NCBI RefSeq assembly: GCF_003862485.1
Contig: NZ_RRCM01000001.1
Location: 747,805 to 811,804, forward strand
From: Lachnoanaerobaculum orale
GTDB taxonomy: Bacteria; Bacillota; Clostridia; Lachnospirales; Lachnospiraceae
Direction: 5' to 3'
Length of the DNA: 64,000 nucleotides
Positions 43,232 to 51,882 of this stretch are shown here, in pieces. The notes beneath the pieces are model-generated. The model saw nothing but the letters and a program-made list of their open reading frames with translations, searched no databases and was not told the origin of the DNA. A program made the translations under genes and the position numbers. Every line of letters starts with the position of its first letter. The stretch's first letter is position 1.

Positions 43232-43392
43232 TTAATCAGTGCTCTATTATTTTAGCATTTTAATGTATTTTCTGTGGAATTATGAATTATGTTAGCTTGG
43301 AATGTTGCCACAATCAATTGAATTTAATAAAATAATAAGTAAAGTGAGGACTATCATTATCAGTATAAATACAATCACTATAGATTTAAATA

Positions 43393-43695
43393 TTAACCAT
43401 AAATACTTTGAATGTCTTTTTTTTTTACTTGAATAACATCATCTTTAACTTTAGCAGCTCTATATAAGAAATATATTTTTAAAATTGCAGATAAAACTAT
43501 CATTAAATATGCTACAAGAATTATACAAATTATAAATCTATCATGAAAATTCATTTGTTCAAGAGTATTCACATCATAAGGATTTATAGATATATGTGCG
43601 AAATGTATAATACCGACTTGCTCCATAAAAGCCGTTATAAGTATTATAAGACCTGCTGTTAAAATCAGATTAGAAAACAGCTTTATTTTTTTCAT
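43393..43695 (-). CDS. Small two-helix membrane protein, unknown
   Basis: 100 aa on the minus strand with GAGGAGA before the ATG. Two hydrophobic helices (about 8-24 and 53-76) flank a short polar loop containing HISINPYDVN; the tail is basic (VKKKDIQSIYG). No family recognised. It is convergent with the other gene in the same insert, separated by 160 AT-rich bases with nothing else visible. Confidence 0.55.
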   Translation of the reverse strand: MKKIKLFSNLILTAGLIILITAFMEQVGIIHFAHISINPYDVNTLEQMNFHDRFIICIILVAYLMIVLSAILKIYFLYRAAKVKDDVIQVKKKDIQSIYG

Positions 43696-43832
43696 TATAA
43701 TTTCTCCTCAAAAAAACTAAAATCACTTATCCCTGTCCTATTATTTTTTTATACTTTTATTTATCCTCCTTCCAATATATCTTTTACCGTTACATTTTGA
43801 CTTATATTTAGGTTGCCTTGTCAGCCCCTCTT

Positions 43833-44252
43833 TTATAACGTAACAGTTTGAATATCGGACAAATCCAAAGTAACCGTGGCTGTTTTAAAGTGTATTTCAT
43901 ATAATATCAATGAATCTCCGGCAAAGTCTATAGTATTTTTATAGCCGGGTATCTTGTCACAAAAGCAATCCGCCAAATCAAAAACGGTTTTTTCGCTTCT
44001 TAGTGCAATTCCTCTTGCCTTTATATGCTCATTGTCTTTTTTGGGGATTGTGGTAAAGGCGACGTTTCGGTTTTGTTCCATTTCATGTACTTTTTCATTA
44101 TCTTTAAATGTCGCAAAGTATATGACATTATTTGTATGGTTAAAGTAATAGTTGACTATTCTTACATTCGGAGTGCCGTCTATTCCTATAGTTGCCAAAG
44201 CAATTTCAGTCTGTGTATCCATAATTCTTTTGAATTCTTTTATTGTGTCCAT
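43833..44252 (-). CDS. Pyridoxamine 5'-phosphate oxidase-fold protein
   Basis: 139 aa from the ATG at 44252, which has GGAGG upstream; the longer in-frame start at 44327 would add a non-conserved hydrophobic stretch. MDTIKEFKRIMDTQTEIALATIG, NVRIVNYYF, VIYFATFKDNEKVHEMEQNRNVAFTTIP (written here in pieces) follow the FMN-binding split-barrel pattern. Members act as flavin-dependent reductases or bind FMN, F420 or haem; the substrate is unknown. The last codons and downstream bases are duplicated at 42720-42781, beyond a two-gene insert. Confidence 0.82.
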   Translation of the reverse strand: MDTIKEFKRIMDTQTEIALATIGIDGTPNVRIVNYYFNHTNNVIYFATFKDNEKVHEMEQNRNVAFTTIPKKDNEHIKARGIALRSEKTVFDLADCFCDKIPGYKNTIDFAGDSLILYEIHFKTATVTLDLSDIQTVTL

Positions 44253-44375
44253 GAAAACCTCCGTTTCTATAATAAATGAATAATACAATATGTATTTAAA
44301 TATGATTAGTATAACAGATTTTTTCATATGAGTATATAATATTTCAACGCTTTACCGTAGTAGAGAAATAAAACG

Positions 44376-44404
44376 TTGACAGTTACACTTTAGCATGCTA
44401 CCAT
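44376..44404 (+). promoter_or_regulatory. Promoter for the solute-binding lipoprotein, inside an inverted repeat
   Basis: TTGACA (44376-44381) and TACCAT (44399-44404) are 17 bases apart. AACGCTTT (44346-44353) and its complement AAAGCGTT (44408-44415) flank this promoter, a plausible operator or looping site. Confidence 0.6.
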
Positions 44405-44451
44405 AAGAAAGCGTTAAGGTAATGCAGTAAAGAAAGTTATGAGGTGTATTT

Positions 44452-45276
44452 ATGAAAAAAATTTATTTACTTGGAATTTTAGCAACAATTATGTTGGTAG
44501 GCTGTTCATCAGCATCAACGGACACAAGTGCAGCAGAAAGTAAGTTGACAGATGAGACTTCTATTGCAGGCACAGACGCTAATACAACTTTTACGGTGGG
44601 ATTTGATAAAGATTTTCCACCTATGGGGTTTGTTGGAGATGACGGGGAATTTACCGGATTTGATTTGGACCTGGCAGCGGAGGTGGCAAAGCGACTGGGA
44701 AAAAAGATAAAGTATCAGCCTATAGCCTGGGATGCAAAAGATATGGAACTCACATCCGGTAATATTGACTGTATTTGGAACGGCTTCAGTACAAAGAACA
44801 GAGAAGATAAATATACATGGACAAAGCCATATATGAAAAATGATCAGGTATTTGTGGTAAGATCTGATTCCGATATCAATTCGTTTGAGGATTTAGCAGG
44901 AAAAACGGTGGAGGTTCAGATGGATTCGTCAGCCGAAGCGGTATTAAAAGAAAATACAGAACTGTCAGGTACATTCGGTAAATTACAGACTGTGGCTGAT
45001 TTTAACACAGGTTTTATGGATCTTGAAATGGGTGGTGTGGATGCTTTGGCTATGAATAGCGTAGTGGCAAATTATCAGATCACAAAAAGAGGTGGAGAAG
45101 GCTTCAAAGTTTTGGATAAGCCGGTTTCAAGTGAAGAATATGCGGTAGGATTTAAACTTGGAAATACAATGTTGAGGGATGAGGTACAGATGGCACTTGA
45201 AGAGATGAAGGCAGACGGTACATTAAAGAGTATTTCTGAGAAATGGTTCGGTAAAGATGTTACTACATTAGAGTAA
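44452..45276 (+). CDS. Amino-acid ABC transporter substrate-binding lipoprotein (orphan)
   Basis: 274 aa. The lipobox LVGCSS (Cys18) anchors it. The family 3 binding fold shows FTVGFDKDFPPMGFVGDDGE, FTGFDLDLAAEVAKRLGKK and IDCIWNGFSTKNRED. Its C-terminus reads LKSISEKWFGKD. These are typical of polar amino-acid transporters (His, Gln, Arg or cystine); the ligand cannot be fixed from sequence. No permease or ATPase gene follows, so the rest of the transporter is elsewhere or it has a sensory role. Confidence 0.88.
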   Translation: MKKIYLLGILATIMLVGCSSASTDTSAAESKLTDETSIAGTDANTTFTVGFDKDFPPMGFVGDDGEFTGFDLDLAAEVAKRLGKKIKYQPIAWDAKDMELTSGNIDCIWNGFSTKNREDKYTWTKPYMKNDQVFVVRSDSDINSFEDLAGKTVEVQMDSSAEAVLKENTELSGTFGKLQTVADFNTGFMDLEMGGVDALAMNSVVANYQITKRGGEGFKVLDKPVSSEEYAVGFKLGNTMLRDEVQMALEEMKADGTLKSISEKWFGKDVTTLE

Positions 45277-45434
45277 CAGCATATGTAGTGAACAATAATT
45301 TACCTGAACCATAAAATTAACAAATAACATGTACTTTTTATTGCGTTTAAATGTTGTAAAGTATATGACATTAATACAATATGGAAAAGAGTTTATCAAG
45401 TCTATATCACAGTCAACTTGCTTCCAACTTAGAA

Positions 45435-45463
45435 TAGACATAAAAGCTTATTTGATGTATACT
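45435..45463 (+). promoter_or_regulatory. Promoter for serS
   Basis: TAGACA (45435-45440) and TATACT (45458-45463) are 17 bases apart, about 70 bases before serS. The leader shows no T-box antiterminator sequence. Confidence 0.5.
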
Positions 45464-45530
45464 TTTTTCATATGGGATATCGTCAGATATCGTCTAAATA
45501 AGTAACAGATATGTAGAAGAAGGGGAAGCC

Positions 45531-46814
45531 ATGATTGACATTAAGTTTTTAAGAGAAAATCCGGATGTCGTAAGACAGAATATCAAGAATAAATTTCAGG
45601 ATTTCAAACTCCCGTTAGTTGATGAGGTTATCGAGCTTGATGAGAAGCTCAGAAAGACAAAAGTAGAGGCTGATGAGCTTAGATCAAGGAGAAACAAGAT
45701 TTCAAAAGAAATCGGTACACTTATGGCACAGGGCAAGAAAGAAGAGGCCGAGCAGGTAAAGGCATCTGTAGCAAGCCTTGGAGAGCAACTTGCAAAACTT
45801 GAGCCTGTTGAAGCCGAGCTTGAAGAGAAGATCAAAAAGGATATGATGACCATTCCGAACATTATCGATCCGAGCGTACCGATAGGTAAGGATGACAGTG
45901 AGAATGTAGAAATCGAAAAGTTCGGTGAGCCTTTTGTTCCTGATTTTGAGATACCGTATCATACCGACATAATGGAAAAACTGAACGGAATCGACCTTGA
46001 CAGTGCAAGAAAGGTTGCAGGAAACGGATTCTATTATCTAATGGGAGATATAGCAAGACTTCATTCTGCAGTAATATCATATGCAAGAGATTTTATGATT
46101 GACAGAGGATTTACATACTGTGTACCTCCTTTCATGATCAGATCAGAAGTTGTAACAGGAGTAATGAGCTTTGCCGAGATGGATGCCATGATGTATAAGA
46201 TTGAAGGAGAGGACCTCTATCTTATAGGTACAAGTGAGCATTCAATGATCGGAAAGTTCATTGATACTATGAATGACGAGGCTAAGCTTCCTTATACACT
46301 TACATCTTACTCACCTTGCTTTAGAAAAGAGAAGGGAGCACACGGTATCGAGGAGAGAGGTGTTTATCGTATCCACCAGTTTGAGAAGCAGGAGATGATA
46401 GTTGTTTGTAAGCCTGAAGAGTCAAAGATGTGGTATGACAAACTGTGGCAAAATACTGTAGATCTTTTCAGATCATTGGATATTCCTGTAAGAACGCTTG
46501 AGTGCTGTTCAGGTGATTTGGCGGATCTTAAGGTAAAGTCATGTGATGTTGAAGCATGGTCACCAAGACAGAAAAAGTACTTTGAAGTAGGAAGCTGTTC
46601 AAACCTCGGAGATGCACAGGCAAGAAGACTTAGAATCAGAGTAAAGGATGCCGACGGCAACAAGTACTTTGCACATACACTTAACAATACTGTTGTAGCA
46701 CCGCCTCGTATGCTTATCGCATTCCTTGAGAACAATCTCAATGAGGATGGAAGCATCAGAATACCTGAGGTTTTAAGACCTTATATGGGTGGAAAAGCAG
46801 TTATAGGAAAATAA
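45531..46814 (+). CDS. serS: Seryl-tRNA synthetase
   Basis: 427 aa, class II synthetase. The N-terminal coiled coil (about 30-105) contacts the long variable arm of tRNA-Ser. Class II motif 2 is SPCFRKEKGAHGIEERGVYR (cut here to 20 residues) and motif 3 is LNNTVVAPPRMLIAFLEN. LIGTSEHSMIG is the serine-binding block. An AGGGGAAGCC ribosome site precedes the ATG. It is followed by a terminator and a glyoxalase-fold gene. Confidence 0.96.
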   Translation: MIDIKFLRENPDVVRQNIKNKFQDFKLPLVDEVIELDEKLRKTKVEADELRSRRNKISKEIGTLMAQGKKEEAEQVKASVASLGEQLAKLEPVEAELEEKIKKDMMTIPNIIDPSVPIGKDDSENVEIEKFGEPFVPDFEIPYHTDIMEKLNGIDLDSARKVAGNGFYYLMGDIARLHSAVISYARDFMIDRGFTYCVPPFMIRSEVVTGVMSFAEMDAMMYKIEGEDLYLIGTSEHSMIGKFIDTMNDEAKLPYTLTSYSPCFRKEKGAHGIEERGVYRIHQFEKQEMIVVCKPEESKMWYDKLWQNTVDLFRSLDIPVRTLECCSGDLADLKVKSCDVEAWSPRQKKYFEVGSCSNLGDAQARRLRIRVKDADGNKYFAHTLNNTVVAPPRMLIAFLENNLNEDGSIRIPEVLRPYMGGKAVIGK

Positions 46815-46819
46815 TGGTT

Positions 46820-46848
46820 TACGCCCTGTGTATGCAGGGTGTATTTTT
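46820..46848 (+). terminator. Terminator after serS
   Basis: TACGCCCTG (46820-46828) pairs with CAGGGTGTA (46835-46843) followed by TTTTT. Confidence 0.8.
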
Positions 46849-46862
46849 GAAAGGAGACTTTT

Positions 46863-47234
46863 TTGAATTTTTCGTTTGCACATTTTAATTTTAACGTTCT
46901 TGATTTGGAAAGAAGTTTGAAGTTTTATAAAGAAGCTCTCGGACTTGAGCCTGTAAGAAGAAAAGACGCACAGGACGGTTCATTTACTTTAGTATATCTT
47001 GGAGATAAAAAGACAGGCTTTGAGCTTGAGCTTACATATTTAAGAGACAGAAAAGAACCTTATAATCTCGGAGAACTTGAGTATCACCTTGCTATGGCTA
47101 CAGAGGATATGAAGGCGGCTCATGAGCTTCATGAGAAGATGGGCGTTATATGCTATGAAAACCCTGATATGGGTATTTATTTTATAAACGACCCTGACGG
47201 ATATTGGATTGAGATTGTACCAAGTAAATTATAG
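46863..47234 (+). CDS. Glyoxalase I-like VOC-family protein
   Basis: 123 aa, TTG start with AAAGGAG upstream. The four metal-ligand positions of glyoxalase I are present in order: His in FAHFNFNV, Glu in GFELELTY, His in LEYHLAMA and Glu in GYWIEIVP. The last segment ending [12 protein letters not shown] is highly typical of lactoylglutathione lyase. Firmicutes lack glutathione in most cases, so the thiol cofactor is uncertain and another VOC reaction is possible. It lies eight bases before icd. Confidence 0.85.
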   Translation: MNFSFAHFNFNVLDLERSLKFYKEALGLEPVRRKDAQDGSFTLVYLGDKKTGFELELTYLRDRKEPYNLGELEYHLAMATEDMKAAHELHEKMGVICYENPDMGIYFINDPDGYWIEIVPSKL

Positions 47235-47242
47235 AGGTAAAT

Positions 47243-48442
47243 ATGGCAAAGATACAGATGATTACTCCACTTGTTGAGATGGATGGAGATGAGATGACAA
47301 GAATCCTGTGGAAGATGATAAAGGATGAACTTATACTTCCTTTTGTGGATTTAAAGAGTGAATACTATGACCTTGGATTAAAACACAGAGATGAGACTGA
47401 TGACAGGGTAACTGTAGAGTCCGCCAATGCTACAAAGAGGCTAGGTGTGGCTGTAAAATGTGCTACCATTACTCCGAATGCCGCCAGAGTAAAAGAATAT
47501 GACTTAAAGGAGATGTGGAAATCTCCAAACGGTACTATAAGAGCTATCTTAGACGGTACGGTGTTCAGAAAACCTATATTGGTAAATGGGATTGAGCCGA
47601 ATGTCAGAACATGGAAAAAGCCTATAACCATTGCCCGTCATGCCTATGGTGATGTATACAAAAATACGGAGATGATTATTGAAAAACCGGGTAAGGTTGA
47701 GCTTGTGTACACAGACAGTGAGGGCAATGAAACAAGGAGTCTGATACATGAGTTTAAGGGTGCGGGAATTACACAGGGAGTTCACAATTTGGATTCTTCC
47801 ATTGAAAGTTTTGCAAAGGCCTGCTTTGAATATGCTCTGAATCAAAAAGAGGATTTGTGGTTTGCTACAAAGGATACCATATCAAAGAAGTATGACCATA
47901 CATTTAAAGATATCTTTGAAGAGATATACAATGCAGAGTACAAGGAGAAGTTTGAAAAGGCGGGAATTACATATTTCTATACGCTTATAGACGATGCCGT
48001 GGCAAGAGTGATGAAGTCCGAAGGCGGATTTATCTGGGCTTGCAAGAACTATGACGGAGATGTTATGAGCGATATGCTTTCATCCGCTTTCGGTTCACTG
48101 GCTATGATGACTTCGGTACTGGTTTCCCCTGACGGCTGCTATGAGTATGAGGCGGCACATGGTACAGTTCAGAGACATTATTACAAGTATCTGAAGGGTG
48201 AGCCTACATCTTCCAATTCGGTTGCAACCATATTTGCATGGAGCGGTGCACTAAGAAAAAGAGGAGAACTTGATAATCTTCCTGATTTGATTGACTTTGC
48301 AAACAGACTTGAGAAGGCTACAATTGATACTATAGAGTCCGGCAAGATGACAGGAGACCTCGGTGCAATATCAACATTGGAGAATATAACAGTTTTAAAC
48401 AGTGAAGAGTTTATACATGAGATTGCAAAGCATTTGCAATAA
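47243..48442 (+). CDS. icd: NADP-dependent isocitrate dehydrogenase
   Basis: 399 aa, of the homodimeric type II (eukaryote-like) family. It begins [20 protein letters not shown] and continues with [35 protein letters not shown] and the GDVYKNTE loop. [14 protein letters not shown] holds the NADP-binding His/Arg. It converts isocitrate to 2-oxoglutarate, supplying carbon for glutamate in an organism that probably has an incomplete citric-acid cycle; citrate synthase and aconitase are not in this window. Coupled by eight bases to the upstream gene. Confidence 0.93.
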   Translation: MAKIQMITPLVEMDGDEMTRILWKMIKDELILPFVDLKSEYYDLGLKHRDETDDRVTVESANATKRLGVAVKCATITPNAARVKEYDLKEMWKSPNGTIRAILDGTVFRKPILVNGIEPNVRTWKKPITIARHAYGDVYKNTEMIIEKPGKVELVYTDSEGNETRSLIHEFKGAGITQGVHNLDSSIESFAKACFEYALNQKEDLWFATKDTISKKYDHTFKDIFEEIYNAEYKEKFEKAGITYFYTLIDDAVARVMKSEGGFIWACKNYDGDVMSDMLSSAFGSLAMMTSVLVSPDGCYEYEAAHGTVQRHYYKYLKGEPTSSNSVATIFAWSGALRKRGELDNLPDLIDFANRLEKATIDTIESGKMTGDLGAISTLENITVLNSEEFIHEIAKHLQ

Positions 48443-48446
48443 ATAT

Positions 48447-48474
48447 ATGGCAGTTTCCTTTCGGGAGCTGCCAT
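48447..48474 (+). terminator. Hairpin after icd
   Basis: ATGGCAG (48447-48453) pairs with CTGCCAT (48468-48474), and TTCC with GGGA inside. The T run is poor, so termination may be partial before addB. Confidence 0.5.
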
Positions 48475-48495
48475 TCTACATATTTTAGGAGAGAG

Positions 48496-51400
48496 ATGGG
48501 ATACAGATTTTATTTTGGCGCCTCAGGTGTGGGAAAGACCTACAGGGCTTTTAAGGATATTATAGACGAGGCTGTAAAAAACTTGGACAAAAAGTTTTTT
48601 ATTATAGTGCCTGAGCAGTTTACGATGCAGACTCAAAAGGATATAGTACAGATGCATCCTAATCATGCAGTAAACAATATAGATGTACTTAGTTTTAACA
48701 GGCTTGCTTACAGAATATTTGAAGAACTTGATATAGAAAATCCCGAGGTTTTGGATGAACTTGACAAGGCGCTTATACTTAGAAGAATTGCAAACAAGGT
48801 AGAGCTTAAGGCGTGGAAAAAACAGTTTCAAAAGGCGGGATTTATTGACAGTATAAAGTCGCTTATTTCAGAGTTTATGCAGTATGATATCAGTGACGAC
48901 TTTATAAGAGAGCAGGTAAACAACAGTGAAGTGGACTCGCTTCTTAAGATAAAACTTGAGGATATATATAATTTAAAGACAGGATTTGAGGAATATATTG
49001 CAGGAAAATATTTCACAAATGAGCAGATACTTGATGTTTTGAATGAAAATATAGCAAACAGTGAATTATTAAGGGACAGTGTTATTTTATTTGACGGTTA
49101 CACAGGATTTACACCTATTCAAAACAGAATAATTTCAAACCTTATGAAGGTGGCTGACGAGCTTAGATTCAGTGTAACTTTGGGTAAGGGAGTTAATCCG
49201 GATATCAGACTTTCGGAGAGCGATCTTTTTTTTATCAGCGGCAAGATGATTTCACAGATAAATGAGATGGCAAATAAGGAGAATATAAAGAGATTGCCTA
49301 ACATAAATCTGAATACCGGAGCGGTACACAGATTTAAGAACTCAAAAGATCTTGAATTTTTTGAAGAGCATTTTCTAAGATATGACGGAAAAAAATCAAA
49401 AGAAGTCTCTGATATTGAGATAAATTACTGTATGAATCCTTTGGACGAGATAGATTTTGTTGCCAATAAGATACTGAGTCTTGTAAAGGACAATGACTAT
49501 AGATATAGGGATATTGCAATAATTTACGGCGACCTTGAGGATGTGTCCGATGCACTGATAAACAGATTTCATCAGCTGGAGATTCCATACTATTTGGATG
49601 AAAAAATGGATGTTGACAACAATGAGTTGGTGGAGTTTATCAATGCCTGCATCGGAGTTATAAGTGAGAATTTTTCATATGATGCGGTAAACAGATTTTT
49701 AAGACTTGGACTTTTACATTTTGATAAAAGACTTGTATCACTGCTTGACAATTACCTGCTTGAGACGGGAGTAAAGGGATATAAAAGGCTGCATTCTGAG
49801 TTCACATATTTGCCGAAAAGTTTTAGCGAAACTGAACTAAAAGAGATAAACGAGTTCAAGGACTTTGCTCTTTGTAAGATTGATACACTTTATACGGTAA
49901 TAAGTAAGAGCAAGGTAAGCATAAAGGATGCCCTAGGTGCTTTCAGAGAGATATTTACAAAAGAGAATATGGAAGAAAAGCTTGAAGAGATAAAGTTATC
50001 ACTTGAAGAAAAAGGTGACTTTAAAAGAGCTAGAGAGTATGAGGGCATATTTGACGAGGTTATAAGTCTGTTTGACAGATTGGAGCTTGTACTTGAAGGT
50101 GAGAGTCTGACCAAAAAAGAATTAAGTGACCTTTTACATACTGGCTTTGAAGAGATAAAGCTTGGAATGATACCTGACAGGGTGGACAGAGTGGTAATAG
50201 GTGACTTAAAGAGAACCAGACTTGGCAGTATAAAGGCACTGTTTGTATGCGGTGCAAATGACGGAAGTCTGCCTACAGTCAAGGATTCCGGCGGACTTAT
50301 AAATGACAGAGAAAAAAGAAAACTTAAGTCTTTGGGCTTTAATCTTTCGGATACAGTCAGAGAGGATTTGTATACAGGCAGATTTTATTTGTATCAGGTG
50401 CTTACAAAGCCTTCAGACAAGCTGTTTATAAGTTTTGCAGGTATGGACTTTGAGGGGAAGTCTTTGCGTCCGTCAATACTTATAAATATGATAAAGTCGA
50501 TATTCCCTCTTATAGAGATAAAAAGAAGCCAAGAGAAGAATATATATTCAAGGTTTGAAGCAAAGGAATATCTTAGTGAAAACTTAAGAGGGCTTCGCGC
50601 AAAGGAAGTGACAGATGAAGACTTTATAAGATATATTGCGACATTCTTTGATAAGGAGTTTATAAAAAGACTCACAGAGGCCGCAATGTATGTATATAAG
50701 GACAGCGGAATAGGTGAGAGTGCGGCAAGAGAATTGTTCGGTGATGAACTTCGTGTAAGTGTGACAAGGCTTGAAAACTACAATGAATGTCCTTTTGAGC
50801 ATTTTATAAGCTATGGGCTTGGAGTGGGGGAAAGACAGATACATTCATTGGGAGTGTCGGATATAGGTACTTTGGTGCATGATATGCTTGAAAAATGCTT
50901 CAGATATGCAAAGTCAAGGGATAAAGTGATTGCAAAGATGGAGAAGTATGATTTGTTCTCACTGGTAGATGAGGCTGTAAACGAAAACATGGTTTCAGAA
51001 AAAAACAGTATATTTAAAGAGAGCAATAAGTCAAAGTATCAGCTTGAAAAGATTGTAAGAATGACAAAACTTACAATGCTTGTACTTTCAAAACAGCTTG
51101 CGGCAGGCGACTTTGAACCGAGTTTTTTCGAGAAAAGTTTCGGTGAAAGGGATAATCTTGAAGCTTTGAATATTGAACTGAAAAATAATGCCAAGATGTA
51201 TCTTAGAGGAAAGATAGACAGAGTGGATACATATGTTGATGAAGATAAGACATTGGTAAAAATAATCGACTATAAGACAGGAAATATGAAGTGGGAGCTT
51301 GATATGCCTTTTTACGGCAGGGCGTTGCAGCTTGTGATATATCTGGATGCGGTGATGGAACAGCTCACAAAAGAGGGTAAAGAGGTTTTGCCGGCGGCAT

Positions 51401-51882
51401 TTTTTTACTACCATATAGATTCACCTTTTCTTACAAGAGATGAGGCGAAGAAAGAAAACGCTTTCTTAAGTAAGCTAAAGCCTATGGGTATAGTCAATAC
51501 GGATTTTAATATAATAAAGCATCTGGATAAAAGTATTGAGACAAGCAGTGATGTCATACCTGTAATGTTAAAAAAGGACGGAAGCATTTCAAAGACATCG
51601 AGCGTTGCAAGTACAAAGAGAATAGAATTACTTAGAAAGTATGTAAAGCAAAAGGTAAAGAATACCGCTGAAAATATCTTAAGCGGAAATATCGGCATTA
51701 CACCTGCAATAAGGAAGGGAAAATCAAGCTGTGAGTACTGTCCATACAGTGCTATATGCGGATTTGATGAAGGAATAGAAGGATTTGCATACAACAACCT
51801 GGTTAAAATAAATGACGATGATATTTGGAAAATGATGGAGAAGGATGAGCATGTGGACGAAGGCACAACAGGCGGCAATTGA
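48496..51882 (+). CDS. addB: AddB subunit of the AddAB helicase-nuclease
   Basis: 1128 aa. Walker A-like FGASGVGKT opens the inactive helicase half. The C-terminal RecB-type nuclease has the acidic pair in RGKIDRVD and the IDYKTG motif (about 905-930). The four Fe-S cysteines are Cys763-region NECPFEHF and the late cluster CEYCPYSAIC (about 1078-1087). AddAB degrades double-stranded DNA ends until it meets a Chi site and then loads RecA. The start ATG follows AGGAGAG. Its end overlaps addA by 38 bases, ensuring matched synthesis. Confidence 0.95.
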   Translation: MGYRFYFGASGVGKTYRAFKDIIDEAVKNLDKKFFIIVPEQFTMQTQKDIVQMHPNHAVNNIDVLSFNRLAYRIFEELDIENPEVLDELDKALILRRIANKVELKAWKKQFQKAGFIDSIKSLISEFMQYDISDDFIREQVNNSEVDSLLKIKLEDIYNLKTGFEEYIAGKYFTNEQILDVLNENIANSELLRDSVILFDGYTGFTPIQNRIISNLMKVADELRFSVTLGKGVNPDIRLSESDLFFISGKMISQINEMANKENIKRLPNINLNTGAVHRFKNSKDLEFFEEHFLRYDGKKSKEVSDIEINYCMNPLDEIDFVANKILSLVKDNDYRYRDIAIIYGDLEDVSDALINRFHQLEIPYYLDEKMDVDNNELVEFINACIGVISENFSYDAVNRFLRLGLLHFDKRLVSLLDNYLLETGVKGYKRLHSEFTYLPKSFSETELKEINEFKDFALCKIDTLYTVISKSKVSIKDALGAFREIFTKENMEEKLEEIKLSLEEKGDFKRAREYEGIFDEVISLFDRLELVLEGESLTKKELSDLLHTGFEEIKLGMIPDRVDRVVIGDLKRTRLGSIKALFVCGANDGSLPTVKDSGGLINDREKRKLKSLGFNLSDTVREDLYTGRFYLYQVLTKPSDKLFISFAGMDFEGKSLRPSILINMIKSIFPLIEIKRSQEKNIYSRFEAKEYLSENLRGLRAKEVTDEDFIRYIATFFDKEFIKRLTEAAMYVYKDSGIGESAARELFGDELRVSVTRLENYNECPFEHFISYGLGVGERQIHSLGVSDIGTLVHDMLEKCFRYAKSRDKVIAKMEKYDLFSLVDEAVNENMVSEKNSIFKESNKSKYQLEKIVRMTKLTMLVLSKQLAAGDFEPSFFEKSFGERDNLEALNIELKNNAKMYLRGKIDRVDTYVDEDKTLVKIIDYKTGNMKWELDMPFYGRALQLVIYLDAVMEQLTKEGKEVLPAAFFYYHIDSPFLTRDEAKKENAFLSKLKPMGIVNTDFNIIKHLDKSIETSSDVIPVMLKKDGSISKTSSVASTKRIELLRKYVKQKVKNTAENILSGNIGITPAIRKGKSSCEYCPYSAICGFDEGIEGFAYNNLVKINDDDIWKMMEKDEHVDEGTTGGN

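Noticed and set aside
45277..45530. Serine T-box leader in front of serS
   Set aside because: No AGGGTGG-type antiterminator sequence or specifier loop is visible, and the promoter leaves only about 60 bases.
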